From: Aquibacillus saliphilus
Lineage (GTDB): Bacteria; Bacillota; Bacilli; Bacillales; Amphibacillaceae
NCBI RefSeq assembly: GCF_020404745.1
Contig: NZ_JAIZAP010000010.1
Span: forward strand, 1 to 64,000
Length of the DNA stretch: 64,000 nucleotides
Direction of reading: 5' to 3'
Shown: positions 25,524 to 34,225 of the stretch, piece by piece
Layout: each line of letters begins with the position of its first letter
How positions within the stretch are numbered: position 1 is the first letter of the stretch
The notes under the pieces: model-generated
Seen by the model: only the letters and a program-made list of their open reading frames with translations
The model's database searches: none
Told to the model about the DNA's origin: nothing
Made by a program: the position numbers and the translations under genes

Positions 25524-26540
25524 ATGAAAGCAGCGGTCTATTATGGTAAAGAAGGAATTCGTGTGGAAGAAAAAGCGAAACCAGAAATAGGAAGTAAAAA
25601 TGTGTTGATTCGCAATCTACGCGGTGGTATCTGTGGCACGGATATAAATATTGTAAAAGCAGGAACAGATCAAATGGGAATCAGCTATGGTGCTGAATTT
25701 GGTCATGAATTATTTGGTGAAGTAGTGGAATTAGGTGCTGAAGTCCCAGATGATATTAAAGTAGGAATGCGCGTAGGTGTTAATCCTATTACAGCACAAA
25801 AAGGTGGTCCTGCAAAATCACTAGAATGTGGAGCTTTTTCGCAGTATGTCATCATTGAGGATGCTGCATTAAACTACAATTTGTTTGAATTTGATCCAAG
25901 TGTTCCTCCAGAGGCGGCGGTGTTGATGGAGCCGATGAGTGTTGGTTTCCACGGTGCATTTAGAACGAATCCACAACCAGGCGAAAAAATCGTTGTGTTA
26001 GGAGCCGGTCCGATTGGATTATCAGCAGCTGCCGGGTTAATCGGGGAAGGTATCCCAGATGTTTGTGTTGTTGATATCGATGACTGGAGATTGAATAAAG
26101 CGAAGGAATTAGGAGCACTAACGCTTAATACAAAAAACAAAGGACTAGCTGAAGGTTTGGTGGAACACTTTGGTAGTGTAAGTCGCTATGGCATGGAACT
26201 TCCTGACATAGATGTTTATGTGGATGCTGCGGGTGCTCCAGCACTGTTTAAAGAAGTAATGAAAAATGTAAGAACCAATACAAGAATTTCCGTTATTGCG
26301 GTTTATAAAGACGAAGTACCTGTTAATTTAGCGCAAGTCATGTCAAATGAAATTCGCATTCAAGGATCCATGGGGTACACTACGGAAGAAATACTTAAAG
26401 TGGTTGATCACTTATCAAAGAAGAAAACAAACATCGCGGAGATTGTGACGGACGTGTACAAGTTAGATGAGGTACAAGCGGCTTTTGATAAAGCGATTGA
26501 TGCGAAAGAAACGCTAAAAGTAGTTGTAGACGTAACTTAA
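25524..26540 (+). CDS. Medium-chain alcohol/polyol dehydrogenase
   Basis: 338 residues from ATG 25524 (GGGGAGGGG upstream; longer in-frame starts lack a site). Catalytic zinc ligands Cys in GGICGTD and the GHE motif (EFGHELFGEV) are present. The NAD-binding Rossmann motif is VVLGAGPIGLSAAAG. The four-cysteine structural zinc lobe expected near residues 90-115 is missing; only one Cys is there. It oxidises an alcohol or polyol with NAD(P)+. Its distance from the glycosidase genes makes a shared role possible but unproved. Confidence 0.88.
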   Translation: MKAAVYYGKEGIRVEEKAKPEIGSKNVLIRNLRGGICGTDINIVKAGTDQMGISYGAEFGHELFGEVVELGAEVPDDIKVGMRVGVNPITAQKGGPAKSLECGAFSQYVIIEDAALNYNLFEFDPSVPPEAAVLMEPMSVGFHGAFRTNPQPGEKIVVLGAGPIGLSAAAGLIGEGIPDVCVVDIDDWRLNKAKELGALTLNTKNKGLAEGLVEHFGSVSRYGMELPDIDVYVDAAGAPALFKEVMKNVRTNTRISVIAVYKDEVPVNLAQVMSNEIRIQGSMGYTTEEILKVVDHLSKKKTNIAEIVTDVYKLDEVQAAFDKAIDAKETLKVVVDVT

Positions 26541-26800
26541 TTGTATAATAAACAGTGCTTGTTACCGCCTATAAAGTGTTCAATTCGATAAATTTTGAGT
26601 AGTGACGGTGAACGTATAAATGGCAATGTATTTATCTATTAGAAGAACAAAGACAATCTAAGGATAGCAAAAGTAGGTATTTTACTTATTAATGAATACG
26701 ATGCAAACATAAAACGTGAGGAAGTATCTCCCTCACCTTAGATTGACTTTTAATTGAGTATTAAAAGTAGCAGCCCATAAGTGGAAATGTTTAAAATTAA
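26541..26800. other. Intergenic stretch, 260 bp
   Basis: No gene. GTGAGG-AAGTATCT-CCTCAC at about 26716-26736 is a short hairpin without a T-run. The rest is AT-rich with nothing recognised. Confidence 0.35.
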
Positions 26801-26870
26801 AAAAACTTTGATAGGGATCGTAAAATTCGCTCATGTTTCGCATCTTTTAACGACCCTTATCAAAGTTTTT
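26801..26870. terminator. Bidirectional terminator between convergent genes
   Basis: A long inverted repeat: AAAAACTTTGATAGGG and TCGT pair with ACGA and CCCTTATCAAAGTTTTT across about 25 bases. Poly-A/poly-T ends on both sides let it stop the dehydrogenase (plus) and the iron ABC operon (minus). Confidence 0.75.
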
Positions 26871-26913
26871 CACGTACTGAATAGTTAATCTGAATTTAAG
26901 GATTTGAGCCCCA

Positions 26914-27714
26914 CTAAATTACATGATGTCGTCCAATTGGTACTACATAAGGAGAACCGGAAATAGGGTCTTTTATTACAGTGCAATTAAGTCCAAAAAT
27001 GTCTTTAATCAATGTGCTTGTAATAACAAGCGATGGAACACCTTCTGCCACAAGCTTTCCTTGATGGAGTGCAAAAATATTGTCTGCATATCTCGCGGAC
27101 AAATTGATATCATGAAGCACCATTACAATCGTGGTTCCGTATTTTTTGTTAAGGTCTGTGAGTAGATCCAGAATTTCGACTTGATAGGTGATATCTAAAA
27201 AGGTAGTCGGTTCGTCGAGAAATAGAATATCGGTTTGTTGCGCCAAAGCCATTGCAATCCAAATACGTTGTCTTTGACCACCTGATAGCTCGTCAATGTG
27301 ATGATTGGCAAGGTCAGTAATATTCATTATTTCCATAGCTTCAGCCACCGCATCATAATCCTCTTTTGTCCATCCGCTAAACATCGATTGATGTGGAAAC
27401 CTTCCTCGTCCAACTAAATCTGCGACAGTTATTCCTTCCGGGACAATAGGAGATTGTGGAAGAAGTCCTAAAATACGAGCCAATTGTTTAGACGGGATTT
27501 TACTAAGTGGCTTTTCATCAAGAGTTATTTTCCCTGATATAGGTTTGATAAGGCTTGCCATTGTTTTAAGAAGTGTAGACTTTCCGCAGGCGTTTGCCCC
27601 AATAATAACGCTTATTTTATTACTGGGGATCTTAAGGCTTATTCCTTGGATAACCGGTTTATTATCATAGCCTGCAACGATTTGTTCCCCTTGGAAAACA
27701 TGTGTCGGTTTCAT
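26914..27714 (-). CDS. Iron-siderophore ABC transporter ATPase (FecE/FhuC family)
   Basis: 266 residues. Walker A GANACGKST, signature LSGGQRQR, Walker B DILFLDEPTT and the H-loop VLHDINLSARYAD are intact. Family-specific GRGRFPHQSMFSGW resembles FecE/FhuC-type iron ATPases. It energises uptake through the two FecCD-type permeases just upstream. The start overlaps the preceding permease stop by one base and has AAGGAG. Last gene of a four-gene operon headed by a Fur box. Confidence 0.93.
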   Translation of the reverse strand: MKPTHVFQGEQIVAGYDNKPVIQGISLKIPSNKISVIIGANACGKSTLLKTMASLIKPISGKITLDEKPLSKIPSKQLARILGLLPQSPIVPEGITVADLVGRGRFPHQSMFSGWTKEDYDAVAEAMEIMNITDLANHHIDELSGGQRQRIWIAMALAQQTDILFLDEPTTFLDITYQVEILDLLTDLNKKYGTTIVMVLHDINLSARYADNIFALHQGKLVAEGVPSLVITSTLIKDIFGLNCTVIKDPISGSPYVVPIGRHHVI

Positions 27715-28745
27715 TATAAATCTCCTTTTCGATTCATTCGGATGAGCAAGTAGATCAGATAGGGTGCTCCAAGTATTCCGGTGATGATACCCACAGGATA
27801 TCTGACTTCAAACGCAAATTGACCGATTAGATCTGCCAATAAAACCAAGTTTACACCAACAAGCCCGGCTGGAATTACATTTGAAAATCCAACTCCTACT
27901 AGTCTTTTCGCGATTGGTCCTGAGAGGAAAGCGACAAATGCAATTGGCCCGGTAGTAGCAGTAGCAAGAGCAATCATACAGACGGAACTAACAATAAGCG
28001 TAATTCTCGTCTTGTTCGTATTGACTCCAAGAGAAGTTGCTGATTGTTCTCCGAGCTCCAACATGCTTAGATGTTTTCTCAGTACTATAATGATAGGAGC
28101 AAAGACCAGAACTGTTATAATAAGCGGCGGAAGCTCGTGCATTTGAGAGCCATTAAGGCTACCGCTGAGCCATCTGATCGCTTCAGGAATATCTTGTTGT
28201 GCGCCAACAAGTAGAAGGTACGATACCACGGCGTTAAGCATGGCCTGTATGCCTATACCAATAAGAATTATTCGTCCAACTGAAAATGACTTTCCCCTGG
28301 ATAATAAATAAATCACTATCACTGTAGCAAGACCCGCAATTACCGAAGCAATGGAAATAAAAGCTCCACTCGCATGAAGGATGATGATGCAAAAAACAGC
28401 CGCTGCGCTTGAGCCAGAAGTAATGCCGATTACATCTGGACTCGCAAGGGGGTTACGCAATATCGTTTGGAATGTGTTTCCAGCAAGACCAAAAGCGAAT
28501 CCAGTAAAAAGACCTGCTAGCATTCTTGGTAGCCGTATCGTATTAACCGCAAACGATACACCTTGAGCTTGCTCGCCCAAAAGTGTTCGAACTACAACTT
28601 CAATAGGATAAATAGTATTTCCAAGTATCAGCATGGCACAGCATAGAATAATTGAAAGTAACGTAAGAAAGCCGGTTACAAGTATCCATCGACGGCGTCT
28701 TTGACGTCTGCCTGCCTTTATAAACGCAACAGAGTTATTTTTCAT
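27714..28745 (-). CDS. Iron-siderophore ABC transporter permease (FecCD family)
   Basis: 343 residues with about 9-10 membrane segments. It carries the family's NPLASPDVIGITSGSSAAAV loop and the cytoplasmic ATPase-contact region GPIAKRLVGVG. Overlaps the upstream permease by four bases and the ATPase gene by one. It forms the membrane channel together with the 28742 gene product. Confidence 0.92.
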   Translation of the reverse strand: MKNNSVAFIKAGRRQRRRRWILVTGFLTLLSIILCCAMLILGNTIYPIEVVVRTLLGEQAQGVSFAVNTIRLPRMLAGLFTGFAFGLAGNTFQTILRNPLASPDVIGITSGSSAAAVFCIIILHASGAFISIASVIAGLATVIVIYLLSRGKSFSVGRIILIGIGIQAMLNAVVSYLLLVGAQQDIPEAIRWLSGSLNGSQMHELPPLIITVLVFAPIIIVLRKHLSMLELGEQSATSLGVNTNKTRITLIVSSVCMIALATATTGPIAFVAFLSGPIAKRLVGVGFSNVIPAGLVGVNLVLLADLIGQFAFEVRYPVGIITGILGAPYLIYLLIRMNRKGDL

Positions 28746-29782
28746 AATGAACTCACTTTCAATCTCATCACTAATAATATTAATAATGGAGCTCCTATAA
28801 ACGCTGTAACTACGCCTACTTCAAGCTCTCCAGGATTGCCAATAAGCCTACCTGTTACATCTGACACAGTCAAAATTATTGCTCCAGAAATGGCTGATAA
28901 GGGTATAACAAAACGTAGATCGGGACCAAGCATAAGGCGGATGGTATGCGCTGATAAAAGCCCGATAAAACCAATAGGACCTGCCAGCGCAGTGGTCGCC
29001 CCACACAATAGAACAGCTGCAACAGCCGCAATCAGCCTAAGTAATCCTGTTCTAACGCCCAATCCGCTCGCCAATTCGTCTCCTAGTGCCAGCGCATTTA
29101 GTGCCGGAGCTGAAATAATAGCTATCACTATTCCAATTATTAAAAACGGGGCGAAAGTAGCAATAGAACTCCAATTTGCTGAGCCAACACTACCCACTTG
29201 CCAAAACCTGAATTGATCCATGACATAAGTGCGAGAAATCATGATGGCAGTGATCAGAGAAGTAAGGGCGGCACTTGTGGCAGCTCCAGCTAGAACAAGC
29301 TTAAGGGGTGTAGCGCCGCCACGTCCCATAGACCCGATTCCAAATACGAAAACAGCCGTAATCGCAGCCCCTGCTAAAGCTAGCCATATATATTGATTTG
29401 CGGTAGTTATGTTCAAGAATGCAATTCCTAAAACAACAAACAATGATGCACCTGTGTTTACTCCGAGTATACTCGGATCTGCAATCGGATTGCGAGTGAC
29501 CGCTTGCATAAGTGCTCCTGAAACGCCGAGTGCAGCACCGCAAAATAAACTGAAAATGGTTCGGGAAACCCTCTTACGAACTACGTTTGCCCCATAGGAA
29601 TCTACATTTTGGTGAAATAAACCATCTATTAATTCATTAAATCTCACTGGTCTGGAACCAAAGACCAGTGAGGCAATCACACATAAGACCAACATGATAA
29701 AACAAATCACCAGTACCGCTTTAAAATTCCTGGGAACGTGTGGGTTTAGCAAGTTTTTTTTTGAATCTAATAAACTAGTCAT
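28742..29782 (-). CDS. Iron-siderophore ABC transporter permease (FecCD family)
   Basis: 346 residues, multiple membrane segments. It has RNPIADPSILGVNTGASLFV and the coupling region ATTALAGPIGFIGLLSAHTI plus RLIGNPGELEVGVVTAFIGAP, which matches FhuB/FepD-type permeases. It starts within the last eight bases of the binding-protein gene and overlaps the next permease by four bases, so the order is binding protein, permease, permease, ATPase. Confidence 0.92.
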   Translation of the reverse strand: MTSLLDSKKNLLNPHVPRNFKAVLVICFIMLVLCVIASLVFGSRPVRFNELIDGLFHQNVDSYGANVVRKRVSRTIFSLFCGAALGVSGALMQAVTRNPIADPSILGVNTGASLFVVLGIAFLNITTANQYIWLALAGAAITAVFVFGIGSMGRGGATPLKLVLAGAATSAALTSLITAIMISRTYVMDQFRFWQVGSVGSANWSSIATFAPFLIIGIVIAIISAPALNALALGDELASGLGVRTGLLRLIAAVAAVLLCGATTALAGPIGFIGLLSAHTIRLMLGPDLRFVIPLSAISGAIILTVSDVTGRLIGNPGELEVGVVTAFIGAPLLILLVMRLKVSSL

Positions 29783-30851
29783 CTATCTTTTCAATAGCTC
29801 CCCCGATTAATTCTAGATACTCATCAATGGTATAAGCAATCGCAAGCGGATTTGGGTTTCCAGATGCCGCAAGGGGCGTATTATTGCCAATGAATACAAC
29901 AGAACCTCTTTCAATCGCTGGAATTTTTCCAAGCAGGGGATCCTCTTTAACGGATTTATATAAGCTTTCGTCACCATAACCAATTAGGATATCGGCATCA
30001 TTTAGGATATCGGCATTCTCAGCGCTTAGTGTCAAGGAGAAGCTACTTGGATCCGTAATCTCATTCTTTATACTCTCAGGATATTCCATTCCTAGCTCGA
30101 TCAAGAACGCCCCACGAGGATCTACAGGTGTATAAACATGGACGGTAGACAAATCATCAGCTGAGAAATTGGCAAAAGCAACCGTTTTTCCCTGAATCTC
30201 AGGATATTCGCTTACCTTTTCTTTAATCAGGTTTTCAGTATCCGAAATGAGTTGTTCGCCTTCCTCTTTCATCCCCATACCTGTTGAATTATAAATAACT
30301 TGCTCACGCCAGGTTGTGATCCAAGGACTGGTCTGATAGGCCACAACCGGTGCAATTTCACTAAGAATATCATAATCTTCCTGTGTGATACCGGAGTAGC
30401 TTGCAAGAATGACATCAGGGTTTGAATCTGAAATTGCCTCAAAATCAAGGCCGTCTGTATCCTGATAAACGTTAGGGTCTTCCACGCCAAGCTTCTCAAG
30501 CTTTTCAGCAGTCCAAGGCAAAAGTCCACTATCATCCTGAACACCGTAATTCGCTGCTGAGAATCCTACAGGTACAACTCCTAGAGCAAGGGCAACATCA
30601 TGATTTGCCCATTGAATGGTGGCAACACGTTCAGGCTTTTCTTCAATTACAGCTTCACCAAAAGCATGTTCGATCACAATTGGATATTCATTGTCATTGG
30701 TAGAAGACGTTTCAGTTTCAGTCTCAGTCTTTTCTGCACTACTGTCAGTCGATGTTGATTTGGATTCCTCCGCTTGGCAACCAAATAATAGTATGATGCT
30801 GATAGACAAAATAAATAAAGTCGTTAATGAAATTCTTCGTTTTGCATTCAT
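29775..30851 (-). CDS. Siderophore-binding lipoprotein (FeuA/FhuD-type)
   Basis: 358 residues. Lipoprotein signal: positively charged start, hydrophobic stretch and lipobox LLFGCQ with the lipidated Cys at about residue 25, followed by a Ser/Thr-rich linker. The mature part is a class III binding protein (RVATIQWANHDVALALGVVP, IGYGDESLY, NPNPLAIAYTIDEYLE). Anchored outside the membrane, it captures a ferric siderophore and hands it to the FecCD-type permeases. First gene of the operon, with a Fur box about 160 bases upstream. Confidence 0.92.
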   Translation of the reverse strand: MNAKRRISLTTLFILSISIILLFGCQAEESKSTSTDSSAEKTETETETSSTNDNEYPIVIEHAFGEAVIEEKPERVATIQWANHDVALALGVVPVGFSAANYGVQDDSGLLPWTAEKLEKLGVEDPNVYQDTDGLDFEAISDSNPDVILASYSGITQEDYDILSEIAPVVAYQTSPWITTWREQVIYNSTGMGMKEEGEQLISDTENLIKEKVSEYPEIQGKTVAFANFSADDLSTVHVYTPVDPRGAFLIELGMEYPESIKNEITDPSSFSLTLSAENADILNDADILIGYGDESLYKSVKEDPLLGKIPAIERGSVVFIGNNTPLAASGNPNPLAIAYTIDEYLELIGGAIEKIDD

Positions 30852-31009
30852 TCGATATCCATCCTTTTTATGAATTGTATTTTTATGTATTGCTGTCTAA
30901 CTTTGTCTTTGATGATTTGCAGATTCTCGTTGAACATGTGGAGAGTTGTTCCGCAATAGCTAATCATCCTATATGCACTAAGAGCTAGCTTTCAGTTCAC
31001 CCCATTCAT

Positions 31010-31030
31010 TGATAATGATTATCATTATCA
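31010..31030. promoter_or_regulatory. Fur box for the siderophore operon
   Basis: TGATAATGATTATCATTATCA contains a perfect match to the 7-1-7 Fur box TGATAATNATTATCA, with a further overlapping half. It lies between the reductase stop and the binding-protein start, so iron-dependent repression of the importer operon is expected. Confidence 0.88.
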
Positions 31031-31142
31031 ATGATAGTTTTTCATTTTCTAATTGTCAATGAAAATTCGTGATTAGAGATGGGGTTCTTTTATCTGCACA
31101 AATAATTGACCGGTATTTCAGTACATAAATGGCCATATGCCA

Positions 31143-32192
31143 TTATTTTTCTAACTGTCTAGTCAATTCTTTGTTCTTCTGCTGAAAGACTTCATTGTGG
31201 GAGGACACCATACCTATTTGATTAGCACCGGGTTCAACATACTTTTTTGCTTTGTTTACGGCATTAACCGCATCTTGAAATGCTCCAGCGATTAAGTGGA
31301 CTTTACCATCGTACATAAGAATATCACCAGCTGCATACAAGCCGTCCAAAGAGGATTGACTTTTTGAATTACCGTCAATATAGTAATCATTTACTCTTTT
31401 AATGTCTAAGGTACAATGATCTAGTAATACAGCATCACGTTCATAGCCATGGTTGATTATTACCTCATCGATGGGTAGCTTAGCCACTTCATCTGTATAG
31501 TGGTTCGTTAATTCTACACTTTGGATGGATTCGTTAGTATCACATGCATCAAGTTTGGTTATGGAAGTATTATAGAAGAGCTTAGCTGAACTATTTTTCA
31601 GCAGTTCTACCTGGGCTTCATGGCCATTCAAGGAGTCTTTTCTATAAGTGAGGTACACTTGTTTGGCAAAGGGTAATAATTCAATAGCCCAATCAACTGC
31701 TGAATTTCCACCACCAGAAATAAGAACAGTTTTATCTTTGAATTGTTTTAAGGATTTAACGGTGTAATGTAAATTAGAAGCCTCGTATCGCTCAGCATCT
31801 TCAATGTCAATTTTTTGTGGTTTTAAAATCCCCGCGCCGATAGCTACAATAATTGTTTTTGAGAAATGTTTCTGCCCTGATTTACAATGTAACACAAAGC
31901 TTTTATCTTTATTTTGCTCAATTTTAACTACTTTTTCATTTAAAATTACAGTCGGATCAAATGTTAATCCTTGAGTAACTAATTGATCAATGAGTTTTTC
32001 ACCTGTAATAGGAGTTAGTCCACCGATATCCCAAATCATTTTTTGAGGATAGACATGTATTTTTCCTCCTAATTGTGGCTGAAACTCAATGAGTTTCGTT
32101 TTCATCGATCTTAGTCCACCATAAAATGCAGAGTATAAGCCTGCAGGACCACTTCCAATAATGGTGAGGTCATACAATTCTTGAGTATCCAA
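31143..32192 (-). CDS. Ferredoxin/flavodoxin-NADP reductase (YumC/YcgT type)
   Basis: 349 residues, thioredoxin-reductase-like flavoprotein without the CxxC redox motif. FAD-binding IIGSGPAGLYSAFY at the N-terminus, NADPH-binding VLISGGGNSAVDWAIEL in the middle, and a C-terminal FAD motif GLYAAGDILMYDGKVHLI. It transfers electrons from NADPH to ferredoxin or flavodoxin. With a Fur-type box upstream and the siderophore importer next door, it may supply electrons for release of iron from the siderophore, as proposed for B. subtilis YcgT. The last 35 residues (EVFQQKNKELTRQLEK) extend past the core. Confidence 0.9.
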   Translation of the reverse strand: MDTQELYDLTIIGSGPAGLYSAFYGGLRSMKTKLIEFQPQLGGKIHVYPQKMIWDIGGLTPITGEKLIDQLVTQGLTFDPTVILNEKVVKIEQNKDKSFVLHCKSGQKHFSKTIIVAIGAGILKPQKIDIEDAERYEASNLHYTVKSLKQFKDKTVLISGGGNSAVDWAIELLPFAKQVYLTYRKDSLNGHEAQVELLKNSSAKLFYNTSITKLDACDTNESIQSVELTNHYTDEVAKLPIDEVIINHGYERDAVLLDHCTLDIKRVNDYYIDGNSKSQSSLDGLYAAGDILMYDGKVHLIAGAFQDAVNAVNKAKKYVEPGANQIGMVSSHNEVFQQKNKELTRQLEK

Positions 32193-32328
32193 TTTCTATT
32201 CCTCTTTTCCTAATAGTTATTTATTCTTTCTGAAATCATACGAATGCAAGTGATTTTCTGATGGGAATATTCCGAAACAAAGGTATTGATCGAATAAATT
32301 AGTAAAAGCGTTTCGAGTTCGTTGTAAT

Positions 32329-32343
32329 TGATAATGATTTTCA
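32329..32343. promoter_or_regulatory. Fur box upstream of the reductase
   Basis: TGATAATGATTTTCA differs from TGATAATNATTATCA at one base and is followed by GTATCA, an extra half-site. It is about 140 bases upstream of the reductase start. Confidence 0.7.
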
Positions 32344-32560
32344 GTATCAATTGATTTTATCATAAATAGAAATTGATAACAATTAACAAAAGTTAATTGT
32401 TAGAAAATTATAAGTATTTATAGTTAACAGTCCATGCAATTTTGAAGGGATTTGATTGATTAAAGGGCATTCATGTGCGAGGATGATGATTTTTCTGGAG
32501 AAAATCTGAAATAATAGGTGAAATAACATACTAAAACACACGATGTAAGCACCATAAATA

Positions 32561-32610
32561 ACAAACAACAAACGCTTGAACATTTTAATGTCCAAGCGTT
32601 TGTTGTTTGT
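32561..32610. repeat. Near-perfect 50-bp palindrome
   Basis: Perfect 18-bp arms ACAAACAACAAACGCTTG (32561-32578) and CAAGCGTTTGTTGTTTGT (32593-32610). The central 14 bases also pair (ACATT/AATGT) after one mismatch, so almost the whole 50 bases fold. It lies beyond the stop of the small membrane gene at 32652 (minus), so it may end that transcript or be a small transposon relic. No T-run follows. Confidence 0.7.
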
Positions 32611-32651
32611 ATTGTCTTGTTCAACTAAACCTACTCTTTAGTTCAATATTG

Positions 32652-32831
32652 TTATTCATTTTTTTTATATAAATTTAAGCCTAATCTAAAAAATAATATT
32701 AAGAAAGTTGCAGTCAATAGAAAACCTATTGTATCCCAATCTATTTGTCCTTCTCGAATGATACTAATAATCATAATCCCTACAAGTACACCCAAAATAC
32801 CAGAAAGGAACGATTTCAATCTGGAAGTCAA
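32652..32831 (-). CDS. Small membrane protein, 59 residues
   Basis: TTG start at 32831 with GGGGGAG about seven bases upstream. The product begins MTSRLKSFLSGILGVLVGIM and ends GLNLYKKNE. Two membrane segments (about 9-24 and 36-52) flank a short EGQIDWD loop. The fixed pattern of charged ends and hydrophobic cores supports a real gene. It is the first of several small envelope proteins in this stretch. Family not recognised. Confidence 0.65.
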   Translation of the reverse strand: MTSRLKSFLSGILGVLVGIMIISIIREGQIDWDTIGFLLTATFLILFFRLGLNLYKKNE

Positions 32832-32914
32832 ATAATCTCCCCCTTTTTTAAAACTATCCTGCTCTTTCGCACAAGAAGCGGTTGCTTTCTTATTAAACTA
32901 AAGCGCCCGTTACT

Positions 32915-33097
32915 TTAAGATGAGACTAATCCGAAAAACCTTAATAAAGCGTACAAAGTAAATCCTGTACCGATAAATATGATAATAAATCTAATGATAA
33001 ACCTAATTATCCAATGCAGTTTAGAACGAATAAAAAAATCAATAATACCAACAGCTAAGAACAAAATCCCTATAATAAAAATAATTAAAATTTCCAA
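32915..33097 (-). CDS. Small membrane protein, about 60 residues
   Basis: Two hydrophobic segments (LEILIIFIIGILFLAVGIID and the RFIIIFIGTGFTLYALL part) separated by SKLHWIIR. AAGGAG lies eight bases before TTG 33097; the longer GTG at 33106 touches that site and is less likely. Function unknown. Resembles other two-segment small proteins of Bacillaceae in layout only. Confidence 0.6.
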   Translation of the reverse strand: MEILIIFIIGILFLAVGIIDFFIRSKLHWIIRFIIRFIIIFIGTGFTLYALLRFFGLVSS

Positions 33098-33171
33098 CGA
33101 ACTCACTCCTTACGTAAAATCTTATATGTATTTACAGATTATCCAATCAACAATGTTCTTTATTGAATTAT

Positions 33172-33225
33172 CCTGCTGCATGAGTTCAACAGTGGCAGCG
33201 ACAGTTTGTTCCACTATTGCCACCC
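33172..33225. repeat. 54-bp direct repeat, copy 1
   Basis: Identical to 34144-34197, beginning CCTGCTGCATGAGTTCAACA and ending TTGCCACCC. It lies just downstream of the 33227 gene's stop. Related but degenerate sequences with a (C/G)ACCCGTTA core are at about 33843-33890 and, with GCGCCCGTTACTTTAAG, at 32901-32922. Confidence 0.8.
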
Positions 33226-33226
33226 G

Positions 33227-33793
33227 TTAGTTAAGTAACTCTGATAATTCAATTACAGAATTTTTCTTGTCATAAATAGTTAGTTCACCAGGAAAAGGTT
33301 TTTCTATATCAGCAGGAATTTGTTGGTACCTTATAAACTTTTCATCAGCGTTTACGTTAGATTTAAAACTAAAATCTTCGTAATATAAACTAGCTTTAAT
33401 ATGGTCAATTTTTAAATCTGGATTTTTTCCAACCAATATACCATAAATCCCTTTATTTGTTTTTATTTTTTGATACTGTACTATATTAGTTCCATGTCCA
33501 GAATGCTCAATTTTAAATTTTCCATTCCATCCTTTAATAAAATGAGCATAGCCAATATTTTTGCCTTGTGTCTGGAATAAAACTATATAAGAACTTGTAC
33601 CATCTAACTGAACAACTTCTATAACATCAGGGTCAATACTTCCCGAACCCCTATTACTCCACTCCTTTAAGCTAGATTGAATAGTTGCTCTTTTATCTTC
33701 GATGTTATATTGATTAAAATAATAAAAAGAGTAACCGATAGAAATAATTGTAATAATTGCAATAATTGAAAGCAAATTTATTACTTTTTTCAA
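33227..33793 (-). CDS. Hypothetical membrane-anchored or secreted protein
   Basis: 188 residues. Residues about 4-28 are a hydrophobic signal or anchor (MKKVINLLSIIAIITIISIG), followed by an extracellular beta-rich domain with repeated Lys/Ile strands. AGGGGGG-type site precedes the start. No family recognised. Both stop and next gene are separated by copies of a repeat family, suggesting single-gene units. Confidence 0.65.
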   Translation of the reverse strand: MKKVINLLSIIAIITIISIGYSFYYFNQYNIEDKRATIQSSLKEWSNRGSGSIDPDVIEVVQLDGTSSYIVLFQTQGKNIGYAHFIKGWNGKFKIEHSGHGTNIVQYQKIKTNKGIYGILVGKNPDLKIDHIKASLYYEDFSFKSNVNADEKFIRYQQIPADIEKPFPGELTIYDKKNSVIELSELLN

Positions 33794-33907
33794 ACTATTC
33801 CCCCCTCAATAAATTGAAAGTAACTATTCTCCTCGTTTGCGATACAAGGTCAGTGACAGCTTGTTCCACTATCGCACCCGTTAACGGAAGAATGGAAAAG
33901 TATTTTT

Positions 33908-34096
33908 TTATTCCTTTTTAGTTTTATGTGAGTCAATTGTTGTTCCAACTGTTATTCCGAAAACCAAACCTATACCAACTCCGATTGCTATGTCATCAAA
34001 TATTGTTAACCCAAGCACTGCTCCTAAAGGTAATCCTATACCAATTCCAGCCGCTAAATAAGTATCCCCTGTTGCTTTTCTATTTTTGCTCAACAT
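33908..34096 (-). CDS. Glycine-rich small membrane protein
   Basis: 62 residues with two glycine-zipper-like membrane segments (LAAGIGIGLPLGAVLGLTIF and IAIGVGIGLVFGITVGTTID) and a basic tail SHKTKKE. AAAGGGGATG lies upstream of ATG 34096. It looks like a paralogue of the 34894 gene, which shares the GxGxGxxxGI...G pattern and NK-rich end. Function unknown. Confidence 0.65.
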   Translation of the reverse strand: MLSKNRKATGDTYLAAGIGIGLPLGAVLGLTIFDDIAIGVGIGLVFGITVGTTIDSHKTKKE

Positions 34097-34143
34097 TTAC
34101 ATCCCCTTTCTTATAATTTTATTAGCTTTTATTTTTCAACAAA

Positions 34144-34197
34144 CCTGCTGCATGAGTTCAACAGTGGCAGCGACAGTTTGTTCCACTATTGCCACCC
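34144..34197. repeat. 54-bp direct repeat, copy 2
   Basis: Exact copy of 33172-33225, lying just downstream of the lipoprotein stop at 34226. Both copies occupy the same relative place after a minus-strand gene. Confidence 0.8.
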
Positions 34198-34225
34198 TTT
34201 AGCGCAATAAGATGAAGACTTTTAT

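Noticed and set aside
26914-30851. Plus-strand frames inside the siderophore ABC genes
   Set aside because: They are shadows of strongly conserved minus-strand genes.
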